Of a stretch of 64,000 bases of DNA, positions 47,284 to 56,941 are shown one piece after another. Made by a program: the position numbers and the translations under genes. Numbering within the stretch: position 1 is the stretch's first letter; every line of letters starts with the position of its first letter. This DNA is from Streptomyces mobaraensis NBRC 13819 = DSM 40847. Its GTDB lineage: Bacteria > Actinomycetota > Actinomycetes > Streptomycetales > Streptomycetaceae. The notes under the pieces are model-generated. The model was not told the DNA's origin, made no database searches, and saw nothing but the letters and a program-made list of their open reading frames with translations. The stretch is taken from positions 2,790,001 through 2,854,000 of the forward strand of contig NZ_CP072827.1 in assembly GCF_017916255.1 (NCBI RefSeq), in the 5' to 3' direction.

Positions 47284-49659
47284 TCACGCCCCCGTCGGCA
47301 CCGCCACCGCCGCCTGCGGGCGGATCGGGAGGCGGTTGACCGGGCGGCCGGTGGCGGCGCGGACGGCCGAGGCGATGGCGGCGGGGGAGGTGACGACCGG
47401 GACGGCGCTGATGGCCTTGGCGCCGAAGGGGGCGACGACGTCGCGCTCCTCGACGAGCTTGACGATGCGGATGTCCGGCGCGTCCAGGGACGTCGGCAGG
47501 GCGTAGCCGCTGAAGTCCGGGCGGCGGACCTGGCCGGCCGAGGTGCGGAGGTTCTCGGTGAGGGCCGCGCCGAGGCCCTGGGTGAGGCCGGCCTCGATGC
47601 GGGCGTGCGCCTGGGCCGGGTTGAGGACGCGGCCGACGTCCTGGGCGACGGCCATCTCGACGACGCGGACGGAGCCGAGTTCGACGTCGACGTCCACCAC
47701 GGCCCGTACCGCGCAGAAGGCGATGCCGACGAAGGCGTCGCCCTGGCCGGTCTCGTCCAGCGGCTCGGTGGGGTGGGGGCGGCACTGGGCGGTGGCCCAG
47801 AGCTCCTTGCCGTCGAGCGCCTCGGCGACGGTGGTGCTGAGCACGCCGTCGTACGACGTGATCTTGCCGTCGGCGATCGTCAGCAGCTCGGTGGACATGC
47901 CGAACTGGGCGGCCAGGGGCTGGAGCAGCTGGGTGCGGACCATGCGCGCGGCGCGCTCGACCGCGCCGCCGGAGACCCAGGTGTGCCGGCCGTGGGCGGC
48001 CGGGCCGCAGGGCGGCTGGTCGGTGTCGACGGGGGCCACGTAGACGTCGGTGATGCCCAGGACCTCCTGGACGATCTGCCGGGCGAGGGTGGCGAAGCCC
48101 TGGCCGGTCTCGACGGCGGCGCAGATGACGGTCGCGACGGAACCGCTGACCTTCACCGTCGCCGTGGACACCTCGTCCGCGCCCTCCGCGCCGAGCATGT
48201 GGACCATGCCGACGCCGTAGCCGACGCCGCGCCGGACGGCGCCCGGTTCCCCGGCGCCCTCCAGCCCGCCGGGGAGCAGCCACTCCTCCTCGGGGTCGTC
48301 CTTGGGGAGCACGGGCAGGGGGAAGTCGCGGACGGCGGCGAGGAGTTCGGCGACGGGGGCCGGGCAGGTGACCGTCTGGCCGGTGGGCAGGATGTCGCCC
48401 GTCGCCATGATGTTGCGCATGCGCAGTTCGGCGGGGTCGATACCGAGCCGCGCGGCGAGCTTGTCCATCTGGCCCTCGTAGGCGGCGCAGACCTGCATGG
48501 CCCCCTCGCCGCGCACATGCCCGGACGGCGGGTTGTTGGTGCGGACGGCCCAGCCCTCGACGAAGGCGTGCGGGACGACGTACGGGCCGCAGGCGAAGGC
48601 GACGGCGGCGGCCAGCGCGTCGGCGGAGGAGTCGGCGTAGGCGCCGGCGTCCATCAGGATCTGCGCCTCGACCTTGACCAGCTTGCCCTCCGCGTCCGCG
48701 TGGTGGCGGTAGCGCAGCAGCGTCGGGTGGCGGTGGGCGTGGCTGAGGAACGACTCCTCGCGGGTCGCCGCGAGCTTCACCGGGTGGCCGGTGCGCAGCG
48801 CGAGCAGGCCGAGCGGCAGTTGGACGCCGGAGTCCTCGCGGTCGCCCATGGCGCCGGGCACGCCGGTGACGACGATCTTGACGCGTTCCGGTTCGAGGGC
48901 GAAGCAGGCGGCGGCCAGGTCGCGGTCGGCGTGCGGGTCGGTGGAGGCGCAGTAGATCTCGACGCCGCCGTCGGGCCGGGGCACGGCGAGGCCGGCCTCC
49001 GCGCCGATGGGCGCCGGGTCCTGCCGGCCGATGCGGTACAGCCCCTCGACCACCACCTCGCCGGTGACCTCGGGGTCGCCGAAGCGCAGCGGGATGTGGC
49101 GGATGAGGTTGCCGTCGGGGTGCAGCGGCTCGGCGGAGAAGGCCAGTTCGGGGTCGGTGACCGGCTCCAGCACCTCGTACTCGACGGCGATGGCGGCGGC
49201 GGCGAGCCGGGCCGTGTCCGGGTGGTCGGCGGCGACCGCGGCGATCGGCTCGCCGTGGTGGCGCACCACGTCGGACGCGAACACCGGACGGTCCGCGACC
49301 CGCCGTCCGTGCGCGGCGTCGCCGGGCACGTCGGCGTGGGTGACGACGGCGTGCACGCCGGGCATGGCGGCGGCCGTGGCGGTGTCGATGGAGACGATCC
49401 GGGCGTGCGGGTGCGGGGACCGCAACACGGCCGCCCACAGCAGGCCCTCCGCCCACAGGTCGGCGGCGTACGGGAAGGTGCCCTGCGTCTTGGCCGCGGC
49501 GTCGGCCGCCGGGACGGACGCGCCGATGCCCTGCGGGGGCCCGTCGGGGACCGGCGCGGGCGCGGTCACGGAGGAGGTGACCAGGGCGCCGAGCACGCCC
49601 GTCACGTCGTCCGGCCCTCCCGAGCCGCCCGCTCCGGCGTTGCCGCCCATCCCCGTCAT
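47284..49659 (-). CDS. Molybdopterin-binding subunit of a xanthine-dehydrogenase-family enzyme
   Basis: A 791-residue large subunit. After a Gly/Ala-rich N-terminal 40 residues, the fold is that of the Mo-hydroxylase family: LRSPHPHARIVSIDT, VVRHHGEPIAAVAADHPDTA, HPVKLAATREESF, AYADSSADALAAAVAFACGP and DVGRVLNPAQAHARIEAGLT. Two features are unlike active enzymes. The GGxFG-type motif is PGAMGDRED, and the position of the catalytic Glu in the C-terminal IGEPP-like motif reads KAISAVPV, so A752 replaces Glu (see findings). It is encoded last in an FAD - Fe-S - Mo operon and overlaps the Fe-S gene by four bases (ATGA). Confidence 0.85.
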   Translation of the reverse strand: MTGMGGNAGAGGSGGPDDVTGVLGALVTSSVTAPAPVPDGPPQGIGASVPAADAAAKTQGTFPYAADLWAEGLLWAAVLRSPHPHARIVSIDTATAAAMPGVHAVVTHADVPGDAAHGRRVADRPVFASDVVRHHGEPIAAVAADHPDTARLAAAAIAVEYEVLEPVTDPELAFSAEPLHPDGNLIRHIPLRFGDPEVTGEVVVEGLYRIGRQDPAPIGAEAGLAVPRPDGGVEIYCASTDPHADRDLAAACFALEPERVKIVVTGVPGAMGDREDSGVQLPLGLLALRTGHPVKLAATREESFLSHAHRHPTLLRYRHHADAEGKLVKVEAQILMDAGAYADSSADALAAAVAFACGPYVVPHAFVEGWAVRTNNPPSGHVRGEGAMQVCAAYEGQMDKLAARLGIDPAELRMRNIMATGDILPTGQTVTCPAPVAELLAAVRDFPLPVLPKDDPEEEWLLPGGLEGAGEPGAVRRGVGYGVGMVHMLGAEGADEVSTATVKVSGSVATVICAAVETGQGFATLARQIVQEVLGITDVYVAPVDTDQPPCGPAAHGRHTWVSGGAVERAARMVRTQLLQPLAAQFGMSTELLTIADGKITSYDGVLSTTVAEALDGKELWATAQCRPHPTEPLDETGQGDAFVGIAFCAVRAVVDVDVELGSVRVVEMAVAQDVGRVLNPAQAHARIEAGLTQGLGAALTENLRTSAGQVRRPDFSGYALPTSLDAPDIRIVKLVEERDVVAPFGAKAISAVPVVTSPAAIASAVRAATGRPVNRLPIRPQAAVAVPTGA

Positions 49660-52331
49660 GCCGTCGCCTTTCCACTGCCGCCGTCGTGCGGCCCCGTCTG
49701 GTGCGGGATGCGTCCCGTCGCCGAGTCCTGTTCCCCGGGCGCCTGCTGGGCCTCTTCGAGCGCCGCGGCCGCCTCGGCACGCTCGTCGGCGACCTGGCGG
49801 ACGGCGTCCAGGACCCCCCGGTAGCCCGAGCAGCGGCAGAGGTTGCCGCAGATGGCCTGACGGGTCTCCAGTTCGGTGGGGGCGTGGTTGCCCTCCAGGA
49901 GGTCGTGGACCGTCATGGCCAGACCGGGCACGCAGAAGCCGCACTGCACGGCGCCGCAGTCGGCGAGGGCGCGCTGCACGTCGGAGGGCTGCCCGTCCTG
50001 GGCCAGCCCCTCGACCGTCCGCACCTCGGAACCGGCGGTCAGCGCGGCGGGCACCAGGCAGGAGGCCACCAGCCGGCCGTCCACCTGCACCGAACACGCG
50101 CCGCACTCGCCCTGCGAGCAGCCGTCCTTGGCGCCGGCGAGACCGAGGCGCTCGCGCAGGACGTAGAGCAGGGACTCGCCGATCCACGCGTCGGTGACCG
50201 GCCGGTCGGTGCCGTTGACGCGCAGGACGTACGAGGCGCAGGGGTGCTCGGTGGCGGGCGCCTGCGGCTCGTCGAGCGCGGAGGGCTCAGAGAGACCAGA
50301 GAGACCAGAGAGACCGGAGGGACCGGAAAGGTCGGAGGAGGCCGAGAGGTCGGTGGGTTCCGTGGGGTCGGCGACGTCCGTGTGACCTGCGGAGCCGGTG
50401 GGTTCCGTGGTGTCGGCGGGGGCGCCGGGGCCGGAGCTTTCCGGGAGGGCGGAGGCGGCGTCGGCCGGGCCAGCCGGCTCGGTCTGTTCGAGCCGCTGCT
50501 CGTGAGGCGCGCCCGGGGCGCCCTCCTCGGGCAGGTGCTCAGCGGGCGCGGACGCGCCGTGCGGCGCGGAGGCATCGTGCTGTACGGAGGCATCGTGCGC
50601 TGCGGGTGCGTCGTGCGGCACGGAGGGGTCATGCGGTACAGGCGCTGCGGCATCCGGCCCGGGCGCGGGCGCGGGCTCCTGCCCGGCGGGCGGCTCGTGT
50701 CCCGCCTCCACCGGGTCACCGGCAGCACCGGCAGCACCGGCAGCACCGGCCCCATGCTCGCCAGGCTCCCCGTGCGCTCCACGCTCCACGGGCGCGTGCG
50801 GCTGCTCCGGGCCGTGGCCCGGTACGGACTCGGCGGCGTGCGCGAGGGGTTCGGCGTGCGGGACGGCCTCGGGGGCCGCGCCGGAGGGCACGCCGGGGGC
50901 GTCGTGCGGCGCGGCGAGGCCGTGCTGCCCGTACCCGTCGTACGCGCCCCGCGTGTCGTGCGCGTCCTGGCCCTGGTGTCCGTTCGGCTGCGGGACGGCG
51001 GCGGGGGCGCCCGGAAGGTCGGTCACCACCTCCCACGCGCCACTGACCACCTGTTCGCCCGTATCGGTGACGTTCGCGGCGTCCGTACCGGGCCGCGGCG
51101 TCAACCCGTCGCCCGGGTACGCGTTCACGCGGTACTCGCCCGACGCGTCGGGCGTGTCGCCCGCCGTCGCCGGGGCGGCCGGCACCGACCACTGCCCGGT
51201 CGGTCCGCCGTGCTCGGCCGCGTCGGCGGCGGGCGCCGGGGCCGTGGGCACACCGGCCCCGGCCGTCCCGTCCGTACCGCCGTCGACAGGCAGGTGCCAG
51301 CCCCCGGCCCCGGTGTCACCGGAACCGGGCGCGGAAGCGGGCGTGGGCGCCGGCACGGAAGCGGGCGCGGGAACGGGCCACTCCACCGCCGGATGCGCGG
51401 CGGCGGGCGTGGCACCCGTCCCCCGCGGCGCGGCGTGCAACGCGTACTCGCCGGACTCGTCGACCGGATCGTCCCCGGCCGCCGGAATCGACCACTGCCC
51501 GGTGGAACCGCCCTGCGCGGCGGCGTCCGGCTCCGCCCCGGGCGGGTACGGCAGCGGCCACTGCGCGGTGTCCTGCAGACCGGCGGAACCGTCGGGGCCG
51601 CCGGCCGCGGCCACGCCGGAACCGTACGTGCCGCCGGGCCCGTACGCGTCCGCCTGGTACGCCTCGGCGCCGTACGCCTCGTCACCGCGGCCCTCGCCGC
51701 CGTGGGCGTCGCCGCCGGGCACGCCGGAGCCGTACGTGTCGGACCCGCCGACCCCACCGGAGCCGTACGCGTCGGCGGACGCGGCCCACTCCGTCGGCCC
51801 GTCGACCATGCCGGAGACGTACGGGCCGGCCGGCCAGTCGTCGTGCTCGGGCTGCGCCGCGCGCCCGGCGTCCCCGGAGCGCGCGCCGGCCTGCTGCGGC
51901 ACGGACGCGCCCTGGTGCGGCTGCTGCGGCCCCGCCTGCTGATGCTGCTGATGGGGTGCCACGGACTGGTGCGGCAGCGCCTGGTGGGGCACCGACTGAT
52001 GGACACCGGGCTGATGCTGCACACCGGGCTGCTGACCGGCCTGGGGATACCCGGGACCGGGCGCGGGCGCGGCGCCCTGATGCTCCTGGCCGCCCGCCGG
52101 ATACTGCGGCACCGCGTCCCATGACGACGCCGCCGCGGGCGGCGCGTACCCCGTACCGGGCGCGGCCAGCGGCGCCCAGCCGGCGTTCGCGCCGGTGCCC
52201 GGGTGTGCCAGCAGTTCGGGCGGAAGCTGGACGAACGCCGTGCCCTCCGCGTCGATCTCCGCTCCACGCGGCATGGGCTGCCAGCCGCCCTCGACGGGCG
52301 TCCGGGCGTGTCGCTGCTGATCGTCACTCAC
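49656..52331 (-). CDS. [2Fe-2S] subunit with an unusual 700-residue N-terminal extension
   Basis: An 891-residue protein. The C-terminal 194 residues (from CASYVLRVNG, residue 698) are a complete two-cluster ferredoxin subunit: CSQGECGACS...C for the plant-type cluster and CGFC...CGNLCRC for the second. The first 697 residues are low complexity, rich in Gly, Ala, Pro, His and Asp. They contain repeats such as GPTGQWSVPAA, GSTGQWSIPAA and SGEYRVNAY/SGEYALHAA, each a W-x-(I/V/L)-P module. The GTG start (52331) overlaps the FAD gene stop (GTGA). Typical small subunits have about 160-200 residues. Confidence 0.85.
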   Translation of the reverse strand: MSDDQQRHARTPVEGGWQPMPRGAEIDAEGTAFVQLPPELLAHPGTGANAGWAPLAAPGTGYAPPAAASSWDAVPQYPAGGQEHQGAAPAPGPGYPQAGQQPGVQHQPGVHQSVPHQALPHQSVAPHQQHQQAGPQQPHQGASVPQQAGARSGDAGRAAQPEHDDWPAGPYVSGMVDGPTEWAASADAYGSGGVGGSDTYGSGVPGGDAHGGEGRGDEAYGAEAYQADAYGPGGTYGSGVAAAGGPDGSAGLQDTAQWPLPYPPGAEPDAAAQGGSTGQWSIPAAGDDPVDESGEYALHAAPRGTGATPAAAHPAVEWPVPAPASVPAPTPASAPGSGDTGAGGWHLPVDGGTDGTAGAGVPTAPAPAADAAEHGGPTGQWSVPAAPATAGDTPDASGEYRVNAYPGDGLTPRPGTDAANVTDTGEQVVSGAWEVVTDLPGAPAAVPQPNGHQGQDAHDTRGAYDGYGQHGLAAPHDAPGVPSGAAPEAVPHAEPLAHAAESVPGHGPEQPHAPVERGAHGEPGEHGAGAAGAAGAAGDPVEAGHEPPAGQEPAPAPGPDAAAPVPHDPSVPHDAPAAHDASVQHDASAPHGASAPAEHLPEEGAPGAPHEQRLEQTEPAGPADAASALPESSGPGAPADTTEPTGSAGHTDVADPTEPTDLSASSDLSGPSGLSGLSGLSEPSALDEPQAPATEHPCASYVLRVNGTDRPVTDAWIGESLLYVLRERLGLAGAKDGCSQGECGACSVQVDGRLVASCLVPAALTAGSEVRTVEGLAQDGQPSDVQRALADCGAVQCGFCVPGLAMTVHDLLEGNHAPTELETRQAICGNLCRCSGYRGVLDAVRQVADERAEAAAALEEAQQAPGEQDSATGRIPHQTGPHDGGSGKATA

Positions 52332-53254
52332 GCGAGTGCCCTCCCCAGTGCTCGGCGGGCCAGAGTCGCCACGGTACGCCGCAGATGCAGCACGGCCGGC
52401 GGCAGGGTACCTTCTCCCGGCGCCTGGACGGCGTGGCCGGTGCCGTCGTCGAGGCCCTGCGGGGCGGGCGGCGGGTCGGGGATGCAGGCGGCGGCCACGT
52501 AGTCGCCGAAGGCGGTCAGCGCCTCGGGGGCCAGGGTCCGTTCGCCGTCCCAGTCGATGAGCGAGGCCACCCAGTGCTCGGCGTCGTACGGGCGCAGCGG
52601 CATCGGCGCGACCGCGCCGACCGCGCACCGGACCATCCGCCGGGCCGGGTCCAGGACCACCGCGACGGACGCGGTGGCGCGGCCGGGGCCGGTCCGGCCG
52701 GTGGCCTTGAGGAAGGTCTGCGGGGCGTGCAGCAGCGGGACGCGGACGTAGCCGATGAGCTCGCCCGGGTGCAGCAGTTCGATCCCGGCGAGCAGCCTGC
52801 CGACCGGGATCTCACGCCGCCCGCCGGGGCCCGCGATGACGAGGGACGCCTCCAGGGCCGCGAGGACGGGCAGCGCGTCGCCGGTCGGCGCGGCGGAGGC
52901 GATGTTGCCGCCGAGGGTGCCCGCGTTGCGGATCTGCGGGGGTCCGGCGGCGCGGGCGGCGGCGGCGAGCGCGGGGATGAGGGCGGCGAAGTCCGGCCGG
53001 CCCATGCGGGCGTGGGTCAGTCCGGCGCCGAGCAGGGCGTGGCCGTCCTGGTACTGCCAGCCGCGGATCTCGCTGATGCGCCCGAGGCCGACGAGCCCGG
53101 CGGGGCGCAGCAGGCCCGAGTTGACCGCTGCCATGAGATCGGTGCCGCCCGCGACGGGCACGGCGGCGGGCATGGCGGCCAGCGCCGCCACGGCCTCGTC
53201 GAGCGAGCCCGGCAACGTCACCGTGTGCGCCGCCTGCGGTGCGTGCGTGGTCAA
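52328..53254 (-). CDS. FAD-binding (CoxM/XdhB-type) subunit of the molybdenum hydroxylase
   Basis: A 308-residue flavin subunit that passes electrons from the Fe-S clusters. FAD-binding motifs are VPVAGGTDLMAAVNSGLLRP and RNAGTLGGNIASAAPTGDAL, with a C-terminal CODH-like domain. TTG at 53254 is the only start giving a full domain, and it has AAGGGG 8 nt upstream; TTG starts are rare. The gene is first in the operon. Confidence 0.88.
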   Translation of the reverse strand: MTTHAPQAAHTVTLPGSLDEAVAALAAMPAAVPVAGGTDLMAAVNSGLLRPAGLVGLGRISEIRGWQYQDGHALLGAGLTHARMGRPDFAALIPALAAAARAAGPPQIRNAGTLGGNIASAAPTGDALPVLAALEASLVIAGPGGRREIPVGRLLAGIELLHPGELIGYVRVPLLHAPQTFLKATGRTGPGRATASVAVVLDPARRMVRCAVGAVAPMPLRPYDAEHWVASLIDWDGERTLAPEALTAFGDYVAAACIPDPPPAPQGLDDGTGHAVQAPGEGTLPPAVLHLRRTVATLARRALGRALA

Positions 53255-53796
53255 CCCAGCTGCCCCTTCCCCGGTGGTCCCGGCTGTTCCGGCCGTCGCG
53301 CCGGCATTCCGCCGTACGGTACGTGCTCACGGTCCGGACGTGGCAACTCTGGCACATCTTCCGAGCCCGCCGTCGCGAGGGTCCGCGAACCGCCGCCCGT
53401 CCCCGGCCGGTCCGGGTGCCCCGGAGCGGACGCGACCCGCACGCGGCGCGGGCCACCGGGCGGCGGCCCACCACGCGTACCGGCCGGACGCCCCGGCCCC
53501 GCGGACGCGTCACGCCCGGAGGGGCGAACGCCCGGGCGCGTCGCGGGGCGGAGCGGCGCCCGGGAACTGTGCGGGGCGCGCGGCCCCGGCGGTCGGCGAC
53601 GCGCACGGCCGGGTCGACCGGACCGGCCGGGCCGAGCCGTCGCCCCGGGCCGTCACCCCACGGGCGGGACGCCCTCGTCCCCGCCCACCATGGCGCCATA
53701 TGACCGACTTTGACCACTCCTTGTATGACTTACGGCGGTGTGCGGAGTCCACCGTGCCAGGGCCGCACCGGGCGGACCGGGGCCTTCCACTCCACG
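53255..53796. other. Intergenic, 542 bp, upstream of the molybdenum-hydroxylase operon
   Basis: No gene can be supported: the open frames here are long only because of GC bias. The operon promoter should lie in the AT-richer stretch 53300-53350. GTACGGTAC near 53313 is a small palindrome. The other end (53700-53796) follows the hexosaminidase stop and has no clear terminator hairpin. Confidence 0.4.
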
Positions 53797-55443
53797 TCAC
53801 ACGATCGGGGGCGTCCCCTCGATCGGGCGTCCGAGCAGGCCGGGCCGGCGCTGCCAGGGCAGGGGGCCGCCGGGCGGGCGGTAGGCCACGCCCAACGCGT
53901 CCAGCCGCCGGTAGTGGACGGCCATGCGCTGTTCGAAATGGGCGAAGTCCCGCTCGGCGGGCGGCGGGAGGGCCGACCACACCGCCTCGGCGAACGCGGC
54001 CAGCCGGGGAAACGCCTGGTAGTCCAGGCGCTGCTGGTCCTCCATCACCTCCGTCCAGAGGTTGGCCTGGGCCCCGAGGACGTGCCCGGCCTCCTCCGGC
54101 GTGAGTTCGGACGGCACCGGCTCGAAGCGGTAGACGTCCTCCAGGGTCCGGACCCAGCCGATGGGCACGGGCTCGTCCGGGCCCGGCGCCTGCCGGTGGT
54201 CGAGGTAGACCTGCTGTTCGGGGCACATGACGACGTCGTGTCCGGCCCGGGCCGCGGCGACGCCGCCCGCGTAACCGCGCCAGGACGCCACGGCGGCGCC
54301 CTCGGCCAGACCGCCCTCCAGGATCTCGTCCCACCCGATCAGCCGCCGCCCGCGCGCGGCGAGCCAGCGGTCGAAGTGCCGGATGAACCAGCTCTGGAGC
54401 TCCTTCTCGTCGGCCAGCCCCTCGGCCGCCATCCGGGCCCGCGCCGCCGGGGACGCCTTCCACTGGTCCTTGGGGCACTCGTCGCCGCCGATGTGGACGA
54501 AGCGCGAGGGGAAGACGTCGAGGACCTCCGTCAGCACGTTCTCGTAGAAGGCGAGGGTGGTGTCCGTCGGGGCGAGCACGTTCGGGCTGACGCCCCAGGT
54601 GTCCCGGACGCCGAGGGCGGCGGTGTCGACGACGTCGGCGTTGCCGAGTTCGGGGTACGCGGCGATGGCGGCCTGCGAGTGGCCGGGCAGGTCGATCTCG
54701 GGGACGACGGTGATGTGCCGCTCGGCGGCGTACGCGACGATCTCGCGGAGGTCGTCCTTGGTGTAGTAGCCGCCGTGCGGCCGCTCGTCCCAGAGCGGCG
54801 AGGCCCGGTGCCCGAGCTTCGTACGGGACCGCCAGGCGCCGACCTCGGTCAGCCGCGGGTAGCGCTCGATCTCGACGCGCCAGCCCTGGTCGTCGGTCAG
54901 GTGCAGGTGCAGGACGTTGAGTTTGTGCGCGGCGAGCAGGTCGAGGAAGCGGAGGACGCCGTCCTTGGGGACGAAGTGGCGGGCGACGTCGAGGAGCGCG
55001 CCGCGCCAGCCGAAGCGCGGGGCGTCCTGGATCGTGACGCACGGGACGTGCCACTCGTCCCGCGCCGCGACGGGCGCCCGCCGGAAGGCGTCGGGGCCCA
55101 GCATCTGACGGAAGGTCTGGGCGGCCCAGAACAGCCCGGCCGGGTCGGCGCCGTCGAGGAAGAGGCCGTACCCGTCGATGACGATCCGGTAGCCCTCCGG
55201 GCCCAGCTCGCCGGCCACCCGCGGATCGATGCGCAGGACGAGGTGGTTGTGGTGGCCGTCGCCGTCGGGCAGCGGCAGGCCGGTGGCGGCGCCGACCGTG
55301 GCGCGCAGCCACCGGGCGGTGCTCTCGGTGCCCGGGCCGGCGTTGATCGCCGTCTCCTCGTCCAGCACCTCCAGGCCCTTGCCGGGCGGGACCCAGGCGA
55401 AGCGGCGCGGTGCGGGGACGAGTCCGGTCTCGGTGTCGCTCAT
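53797..55443 (-). CDS. Beta-N-acetylhexosaminidase (GH20)
   Basis: A 548-residue glycosidase that releases N-acetylhexosamines. The N-terminal GH20b domain (about 25-135) is followed by the TIM-barrel domain. The catalytic pair is D321-E322 in FVHIGGDECPKDQW, with the substrate-assisting D-E arrangement of GH20. LHLHLTDDQGWRVEIERYP and FGWRGALLDVARHFVPK are family signatures. No signal peptide is visible, so it probably acts in the cytoplasm on imported chitobiose or similar sugars. This fits the GlcNAc PTS genes in the same window. No dre-like site was found just upstream. Confidence 0.95.
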   Translation of the reverse strand: MSDTETGLVPAPRRFAWVPPGKGLEVLDEETAINAGPGTESTARWLRATVGAATGLPLPDGDGHHNHLVLRIDPRVAGELGPEGYRIVIDGYGLFLDGADPAGLFWAAQTFRQMLGPDAFRRAPVAARDEWHVPCVTIQDAPRFGWRGALLDVARHFVPKDGVLRFLDLLAAHKLNVLHLHLTDDQGWRVEIERYPRLTEVGAWRSRTKLGHRASPLWDERPHGGYYTKDDLREIVAYAAERHITVVPEIDLPGHSQAAIAAYPELGNADVVDTAALGVRDTWGVSPNVLAPTDTTLAFYENVLTEVLDVFPSRFVHIGGDECPKDQWKASPAARARMAAEGLADEKELQSWFIRHFDRWLAARGRRLIGWDEILEGGLAEGAAVASWRGYAGGVAAARAGHDVVMCPEQQVYLDHRQAPGPDEPVPIGWVRTLEDVYRFEPVPSELTPEEAGHVLGAQANLWTEVMEDQQRLDYQAFPRLAAFAEAVWSALPPPAERDFAHFEQRMAVHYRRLDALGVAYRPPGGPLPWQRRPGLLGRPIEGTPPIV

Positions 55444-55558
55444 GGCAGCCCTTCCGGCAGGCGGTCCTGGTCCGGTTCCGGGACGGATCCTCCCCCGGCC
55501 GGGCGGGCGGCGGCCACCCCCGGGGCGCTGCCGCTGCCTTCACGGTCGCGAACGCGCG

Positions 55559-55599
55559 ACGGCTCCCCGGCCGCGTGGTCGACGCGTCCGGGGAGCCGT
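55559..55599 (-). terminator. Terminator after the DUF3039 gene
   Basis: A perfect 12-bp stem, ACGGCTCCCCGG (55559-55570) and CCGGGGAGCCGT (55588-55599), has a 17-nt loop and lies about 75 bp past the DUF3039 stop on the minus strand. It also separates that gene from the hexosaminidase start. Confidence 0.7.
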
Positions 55600-55674
55600 G
55601 GAAGTCAGAGGGAGATCAGAAGGGACCAGAAGGGCTCGGGTGCTTCCGCGCGGCCGGGCGAGGCGCGCCGGGAG

Positions 55675-55965
55675 CTACTTCTTGTCGCCGCCCTTGCCGC
55701 CCTTGTCGTCCCCGCCGGCGCCCATGCCCTCGAAGATCTCCTTGCACATCGGGCAGACCGGGTACTTCTTGGGGTCGCGCCCGGGCACCCAGACCTTGCC
55801 GCAGAGGGCGACGACCGGGGAACCGGAGAGCGCGCTCTCCATGATCTTGTCCTTCTGGACGTAATGGGCGTAGCGCTCGTGGTCGCCGTCGCCGTGCGAC
55901 ACCTGCGGTGTCGGCTCTACGAGGGTGCCTGTACCTGCCCCGCGCTCGGGCTCGAGAGTGCTCAT
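55675..55965 (-). CDS. DUF3039 family protein
   Basis: A 96-residue soluble protein. The conserved core is DHERYAHYVQKDKIMESAL, VVALCGKVWVPGRDPKKYPV and CPMCKEIFEGM. The cysteines CG and CxxC together form a probable zinc site. The C terminus is a short Gly/Lys/Asp-rich tail. The family is conserved in actinobacteria with no known function. The start ATG 55965 (MSTLEPERG) was preferred over one three codons upstream. Confidence 0.88.
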   Translation of the reverse strand: MSTLEPERGAGTGTLVEPTPQVSHGDGDHERYAHYVQKDKIMESALSGSPVVALCGKVWVPGRDPKKYPVCPMCKEIFEGMGAGGDDKGGKGGDKK

Positions 55966-56052
55966 GGTCCCCAAGGGTACTGGGGAGCGGCACGGTCGGC
56001 CGAGGCTCGGGGGACGCGGCGTCCGGCCGCCGTCGCGCGCACGTCCCGCGCC

Positions 56053-56679
56053 TCAGTTCAGACTGGGATCGTCCGGATAGGTCGCGACCATGGCCAGCTC
56101 GTTCCGCTGCCGCCGGAGCACGGACCGCCAGAGCCGGGACGGGTCCGGGGACGAGATGTCGCCCGGCTCGGACTCCACCACGTACCAGGCGCCCTCCACC
56201 AGCTCCTCCTCCAGCTGGCCGGGCCCCCAGCCCGAGTACCCGGCGAAGATGCGCAGCGAGCCGACGGAGGAGCCCAGCAGCTCGGGCGGGGCCTCCAGGT
56301 CGACGAGGCCGATGGCGCCGTGCACCCGGCGCCAGCCGACGGGGCCGCTCCGGCCGGGGCGGCGCGCGGGGCCGGAACCGGGCGGACCGCCGGCGGGGGC
56401 GTCCTTGCCGGGCTCGTCCCCGGGGACGACGGCCACGCCGAGCGCCGAGTCCAGCGAGACGGGACCGCCCTGGAACACCACGCCCGGCTCGCCGGCCAGC
56501 GCGGCCCACGACTCGAGGATGTCGCCCACGCCGACCGGCGTGGGCCGGTTGAGGACCACGCCGAGCGAGCCCTTCTCGTCGTGGTCGAGCAGCAGCACGA
56601 CCGCGCGGTCGAAGTTGGGGTCCGCCAGCGCCGGGGTCGCGACCAGCAGCCGCCCTGTGAGCGAGGACACCTCCGTCAT
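56053..56679 (-). CDS. YqgE/AlgH family protein
   Basis: A 208-residue YqgE/AlgH (UPF0301) protein. Signatures are GRLLVATPALADPNFDRAVV, DEKGSLGVVLNRP, GDILESW, VFQGGPVSLDSA, FAGYSGWGPGQLEEELVEGA and AWYVVES. It is longer than the usual 185-190 residues because of a Pro/Gly-rich insertion (about 113-135, KDAPAGGPPGSGPARR). The function is unsettled. The homologue in Pseudomonas was once proposed to regulate alginate genes. The start ATG 56679 precedes MTEVSSLTGRL. Confidence 0.92.
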   Translation of the reverse strand: MTEVSSLTGRLLVATPALADPNFDRAVVLLLDHDEKGSLGVVLNRPTPVGVGDILESWAALAGEPGVVFQGGPVSLDSALGVAVVPGDEPGKDAPAGGPPGSGPARRPGRSGPVGWRRVHGAIGLVDLEAPPELLGSSVGSLRIFAGYSGWGPGQLEEELVEGAWYVVESEPGDISSPDPSRLWRSVLRRQRNELAMVATYPDDPSLN

Positions 56680-56941
56680 GGCGACATGATCCCGCATTCC
56701 GGGCCCACGAGAGCCCCCGGAAGGGACGAAAAACCGGCCGGTACGAAGCGTTCCGGGGCACGGGGGCGGGGAGCGCGCCGGAAGGGGCTCCCGGCGCTAA
56801 CCGGTAGCGACCACTCCGTTAACGCAGCGTGTTGTGACAAACCCATGACGTGCCAAGGCCCCCCTCGGGGCGGCATCGGGCCCCTCCGGTCGCATTACCC
56901 TTTCTTCTTGCCCCCTGCCCAACTCCAGGAACGCGAGATCC

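Noticed and set aside
53500..53717. Arg-rich open frame upstream of the molybdenum-hydroxylase operon
   Set aside because: No ribosome site and no conserved composition. The amino-acid content reflects GC bias only.
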